DNA of 64,000 nucleotides from Acidobacteriota bacterium (lineage in GTDB: Bacteria > Acidobacteriota > Terriglobia > Bryobacterales > Bryobacteraceae): NCBI GenBank assembly GCA_026394055.1, contig JAPKYZ010000101.1, forward strand, positions 121,559-185,558, given 5' to 3'. The notes beneath the pieces were generated by a model. The model was not told where the DNA came from, made no database searches, and saw nothing but the letters and a program-made list of their open reading frames with translations. The translations under genes were made by a program, and so were the position numbers. The first letter of the stretch is position 1. Each line of letters starts with the position of its first letter. Of the stretch, positions 61,524 to 64,000 are shown one piece after another.

Positions 61524-62258
61524 CTAGGCGCGGCGGCGAGCCACAGCACCCAGGGCCAGCAGAGCCGCGCCGATCAGGCCAAAGGTGGCCGGCTCGGGAA
61601 CGGGCGGTGCGTCCTTCTCGATGGTCAACGTGCCGTTCAGCGAGAGCTGATCGCCGGCGGAGAGAGCGGCTTCAAACGTGATCTCGACGCCCATCTTCAA
61701 GGGGTTCACCGACGGGCCGAAGGCCACGAACGGTCCGATGCCACCATTGTTGGTGTTGTCGTTGCTTTCCGTCTTGGTGCCCTTCACGCCGGAAACGCCG
61801 GGAACGGAGATGTCACCCACGGGAACATAGGTCCCCGGGTAGGGAACGTAGGCCTTCACCGTGAAGTTCTTGATGCCCGCGCCTTTGCTGTTCTTGGTAC
61901 CTGTCAGGGTGTATCCCGCGGAATTGAAGATCCGGTTGTAGGCGTCCGGAACGATATCGATCTCGAAGTTGATGGTCTGCAGACCGCTGACCACAGTGGT
62001 GTAGCTCCACGACAGGGTCGGGTCGACATTCCAGCTGAGGCCCCATTCATAGCCATTGGACTTCAGGCTGCTGCCACCCTTGGCGCTACCGGTCTTCGAG
62101 GGAATGCTGAAGGTCTCGCTGGCGCTGGCCGTGCTGCCCAGCTTGACCGAAGCGCTGCCGCTACCGGAGAAGGGCGTTGAATCGTAGGTGGTGATGGTGA
62201 CGGCGAACATGCTGCTGGTCATCAGCATGGCCCCCGCCAGGAAATTGGTGATTTTCAT
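61524..62258 (-). CDS. PEP-CTERM sorting domain protein, paralog 3
   Basis: A 244-aa secreted protein: signal peptide (NFLAGAMLMTSSMFAV), a Ser-rich start (TPFSGSGSASVKLGSTASAS), the blocks WNVDPTLSWSYTTVVSGLQTINFEI and SAGYTLTGTKNSKGAGIKNFTVKAYVPYP shared with its paralogs, and the sorting signal VPEPATFGLIGAALLALGAVARRR. AAGGAG lies upstream of the ATG. The gene is followed by two stacked hairpins, suggesting high and tightly bounded expression. Confidence 0.93.
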   Translation of the reverse strand: MKITNFLAGAMLMTSSMFAVTITTYDSTPFSGSGSASVKLGSTASASETFSIPSKTGSAKGGSSLKSNGYEWGLSWNVDPTLSWSYTTVVSGLQTINFEIDIVPDAYNRIFNSAGYTLTGTKNSKGAGIKNFTVKAYVPYPGTYVPVGDISVPGVSGVKGTKTESNDNTNNGGIGPFVAFGPSVNPLKMGVEITFEAALSAGDQLSLNGTLTIEKDAPPVPEPATFGLIGAALLALGAVARRRA

Positions 62259-62714
62259 TTGCTATGGATGCTCCTTGTAATTGCCCGGCGACTCATTCCT
62301 CGCTTATGAATGCTCCTCCAGGGACAAACCAAGGTTATGCAGCGTTGCGGGGACAGTCAATGCAAACTAGTCCCGTCCGTACTAGATAATGAGTACTGTG
62401 GTGAGGCGTTCCAAAGTCATTGAGTAGTACTTGGGCCGCCTCTCGAATGCCCCTATAATGTTGATACACAACAACAATGTGCCACTGAGTCACGTTACTG
62501 GATGATGACTAGCCTAGGTCCGTCGCAAGTTCTAGTACAGTACAAAAGCAGCTCCCTGCCAGATAGACAACAAATGTGAAACGTACTATTTTGAGTCTTG
62601 TTTACAAGCCGATGCCCATCTAAGTGCGACTTCCGCCGAGCCGTCGGGGTGTGAGGTTCCATTGTGGACCAGGGCTCGCCGTCCGGCCGCCGCTGATGTA
62701 GAATCGCAAGCACT
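62259..62714. other. Long AT-richer regulatory-looking spacer with clustered GTAC sites
   Basis: A 456-bp divergent region. For paralog 3 a weak promoter is visible (TTGACT at 62360-62355, 17 bp, TAACCT at 62337-62332). Six GTAC-centred sites fall at about 62379, 62393, 62427, 62535, 62540 and 62583, several within TAGTAC or AGTACT. No convincing gene; a minus-strand open frame to 62866 overlaps the acyltransferase gene and is not credible. Confidence 0.5.
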
Positions 62715-63848
62715 ATGGCTACCGTGTCCGCGTCCATGAGGGCTGAGGCCGCACCGGCCGGCGCCCCTCCCCGATCGTCACTTTTGCCCGCCACTGAGCG
62801 TCTGGTCTCACTCGATGTCTTCCGCGGCCTCACCATGCTGCTGTTGATCTCGCACGGCTTTGGCATCCACGAAGCATTTAAGGATCAGGCCGGTTGGGCG
62901 TGGCTGGCCAACCAGTTTGAGCATGTCGACTGGGTCGGCTGCGGCCTATGGGATCTGATCCAGCCGGCCTTCACGTTTATCGTGGGCGTCGCCATGCCGT
63001 TGGCGTTCTCGCGCCGGATGGCGGCGGGGGTGACCCGCGGAGCCTTGGCGGGACACGTGCTGTGGCGCGCGCTGTTTCTGGTGGCGCTGTCGAATGTCAG
63101 CTCCAACTGGAATACTCGCGGCCCGTTGAAGTTTCAACTGATCAACGTACTGTGCCAGATCGCACTGTCTTACGTCCTCTGCTTCCTGATCTGGAACCTC
63201 CCGTTCCGGCAGCAAGTGGTGGCCGCGGTGGCGGTGATGGTGCTGCACCACGGCCTGTTCTTCCTCTACCCCGGCCCGGACGGCCCGTTTGATGGGGCGC
63301 GCAACGTGGGGGCCGTCATCGACCAGGCATTGCTCGGCTACAACTATCCCGGCTACTACACGACGTTAAACTTCCTGGGCAACGCCATCACCGTCCTGTT
63401 CGGCGTCTGGACCGGCATGTTTCTGCTGCAGCCCCGTCCCCATGCGCAACGGCTGAAAGTGCTGATCGGGGCGGCGGTGGCGGCCTTCGTCATCGGGTTG
63501 GCGCTGGCGCCGTTTGTCCCGATGGTGAAGCGGCTGTGGCTAGGCTCCTTCACCTTCTTCAGTGCGGGTTGGGTGCTGCTGGCCTTGGCCGCCTGTTACT
63601 GGCTGGTAGAGGTAAAGGGCTGGACTCGCTGGGCGTTTCCGGCGATCGTGGTGGGCACCAACTGCATCTTCATCTACACCTTCTCGCAAGTGCTCCGCGG
63701 CTGGCTGGCCCGCGGCGTGGGCAACTTTACGGGCAACTTCGCCTTCCTGGGTAGCTATGGAGCCATCCCGCAAAATCTGGTCGTGCTGAGCCTAATGTGG
63801 GGGCTCTGCTACTGGCTTTACCAGCGGAAGATCTTCTTCAAGATCTAG
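62715..63848 (+). CDS. Heparan-alpha-glucosaminide N-acetyltransferase-like membrane protein
   Basis: A 377-aa polytopic protein (about 10 helices) of the COG4299/DUF5009 type related to lysosomal HGSNAT. The N-terminal signature RLVSLDVFRGLTMLLLISHG holds the Asp-Arg pair typical of this family, with the later DLIQPAFTFIVGVAMPLAFSRR and the C-terminal VVGTNCIFIYTFSQVLRGW. Such proteins probably transfer acyl groups across the membrane to a sugar. Lone gene, divergent from the PEP-CTERM cluster; a link to surface glycans is only a guess. Confidence 0.85.
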   Translation: MATVSASMRAEAAPAGAPPRSSLLPATERLVSLDVFRGLTMLLLISHGFGIHEAFKDQAGWAWLANQFEHVDWVGCGLWDLIQPAFTFIVGVAMPLAFSRRMAAGVTRGALAGHVLWRALFLVALSNVSSNWNTRGPLKFQLINVLCQIALSYVLCFLIWNLPFRQQVVAAVAVMVLHHGLFFLYPGPDGPFDGARNVGAVIDQALLGYNYPGYYTTLNFLGNAITVLFGVWTGMFLLQPRPHAQRLKVLIGAAVAAFVIGLALAPFVPMVKRLWLGSFTFFSAGWVLLALAACYWLVEVKGWTRWAFPAIVVGTNCIFIYTFSQVLRGWLARGVGNFTGNFAFLGSYGAIPQNLVVLSLMWGLCYWLYQRKIFFKI

Positions 63849-63983
63849 GCGGCTGCGGAAAAAAGCCGGAAACCGCTTGCTGACGCGCGCGGCTCAGAAA
63901 TATCGCCTGTTTATTTGCAATAGCTTACTGAGCCACGACCGTGAGGGAGTGGTCCTGCAAGCCCCTTTTCCGCAGCCTGTTAA
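63847..63983. repeat. Inverted pair of REP-like units at the window end
   Basis: GGCTGCGGAAAA (63851) and TTTTCCGCAGCC (63966) are a perfect 12-bp inverted repeat. Inside, the left unit ends GGCTCAG (63891) and the right unit starts CTGAGCCACGACCGTGAGGG (63928). The units are inverted copies of one element, also seen near 30.9 kb and partly near 48.1 kb. The left unit begins at the stop of the acyltransferase gene. Confidence 0.72.
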
Positions 63984-64000
63984 GCGAAGGGCCCCCAATC

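Noticed and set aside
62495..62866. Minus-strand frame of 123 codons upstream of the acyltransferase
   Set aside because: It overlaps the start of a well-supported gene and crosses the AT-rich regulatory spacer; no recognisable features.

Overview
The window looks like a chromosomal segment of an Acidobacteriota member, probably a Bryobacterales or 'Ca. Solibacter'-like soil bacterium. The base composition is high-GC. It carries Oar-type TonB-dependent receptors with and without a carboxypeptidase-like N-domain, a VWFA-related exported protein, a serine/threonine kinase with a TPR sensor half, PEP-CTERM proteins, and a split complex I operon. That set is typical of the phylum, but the assignment is inference from gene content; no rRNA gene is present.

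Layout. 1-4.2 kb: a minus-strand operon of an esterase, a plug-less TonB-type barrel and a VWFA-like protein cut by the window edge. 4.3-8.5 kb: a membrane protein, an ECF sigma factor with a small membrane partner, a BON-domain protein, a HicBA toxin-antitoxin pair, and a DUF433 antitoxin whose DUF5615 toxin is broken. 8.5-16.5 kb: truncated hemoglobin, aldolase plus 2-hydroxyacid dehydrogenase, RidA-like and DinB-like proteins, a DUF4331/TPR/HEAT exported-protein operon, and a small retropepsin-like pair. 16.7-20 kb: a soluble PRC-MgtE_N-CBS protein coupled to an Nramp-related carrier with a magnesium-type binding site, then a PP2C phosphatase and tRNA-Ala. 20-32 kb: a serine hydrolase, PPK2, tRNA-Pro, a dicarboxylate symporter, a diheme cytochrome c, a STAS protein, small membrane proteins, an AAA+ ATPase, a kinase-TPR protein and an alginate-export-type porin.

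32.4-39.5 kb holds the most interesting cluster: a SulP anion transporter, DabA (DUF2309) with all four predicted zinc ligands, and two different complex-I-like membrane subunits, all tightly coupled. It reads as an energy-coupled inorganic-carbon uptake system. 39.5-50 kb: divergent glycosyltransferases, an XRE regulator divergent from an unrecognised Cys-rich protein in an AT-rich patch, a full-length TonB-dependent receptor, a metallophosphoesterase, MurB and a DUF2461 protein. 50-59 kb: the complex I operon nuoC-D-I-J-K-L-M-N-H, without A, B, E, F or G. 59-64 kb: three paralogous PEP-CTERM proteins separated by strong hairpin terminators, then a polytopic acyltransferase-like protein.

Two families of dispersed palindromic repeats lie in 3' intergenic spacers: a REP-like family near 30.9, 48.1-48.25 and 63.85-63.98 kb, and a second family near 11.4 and 20.0 kb. 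I saw no CRISPR array, complete insertion sequence, rRNA or phage. Functions are assigned by reading motifs; no database search was run.
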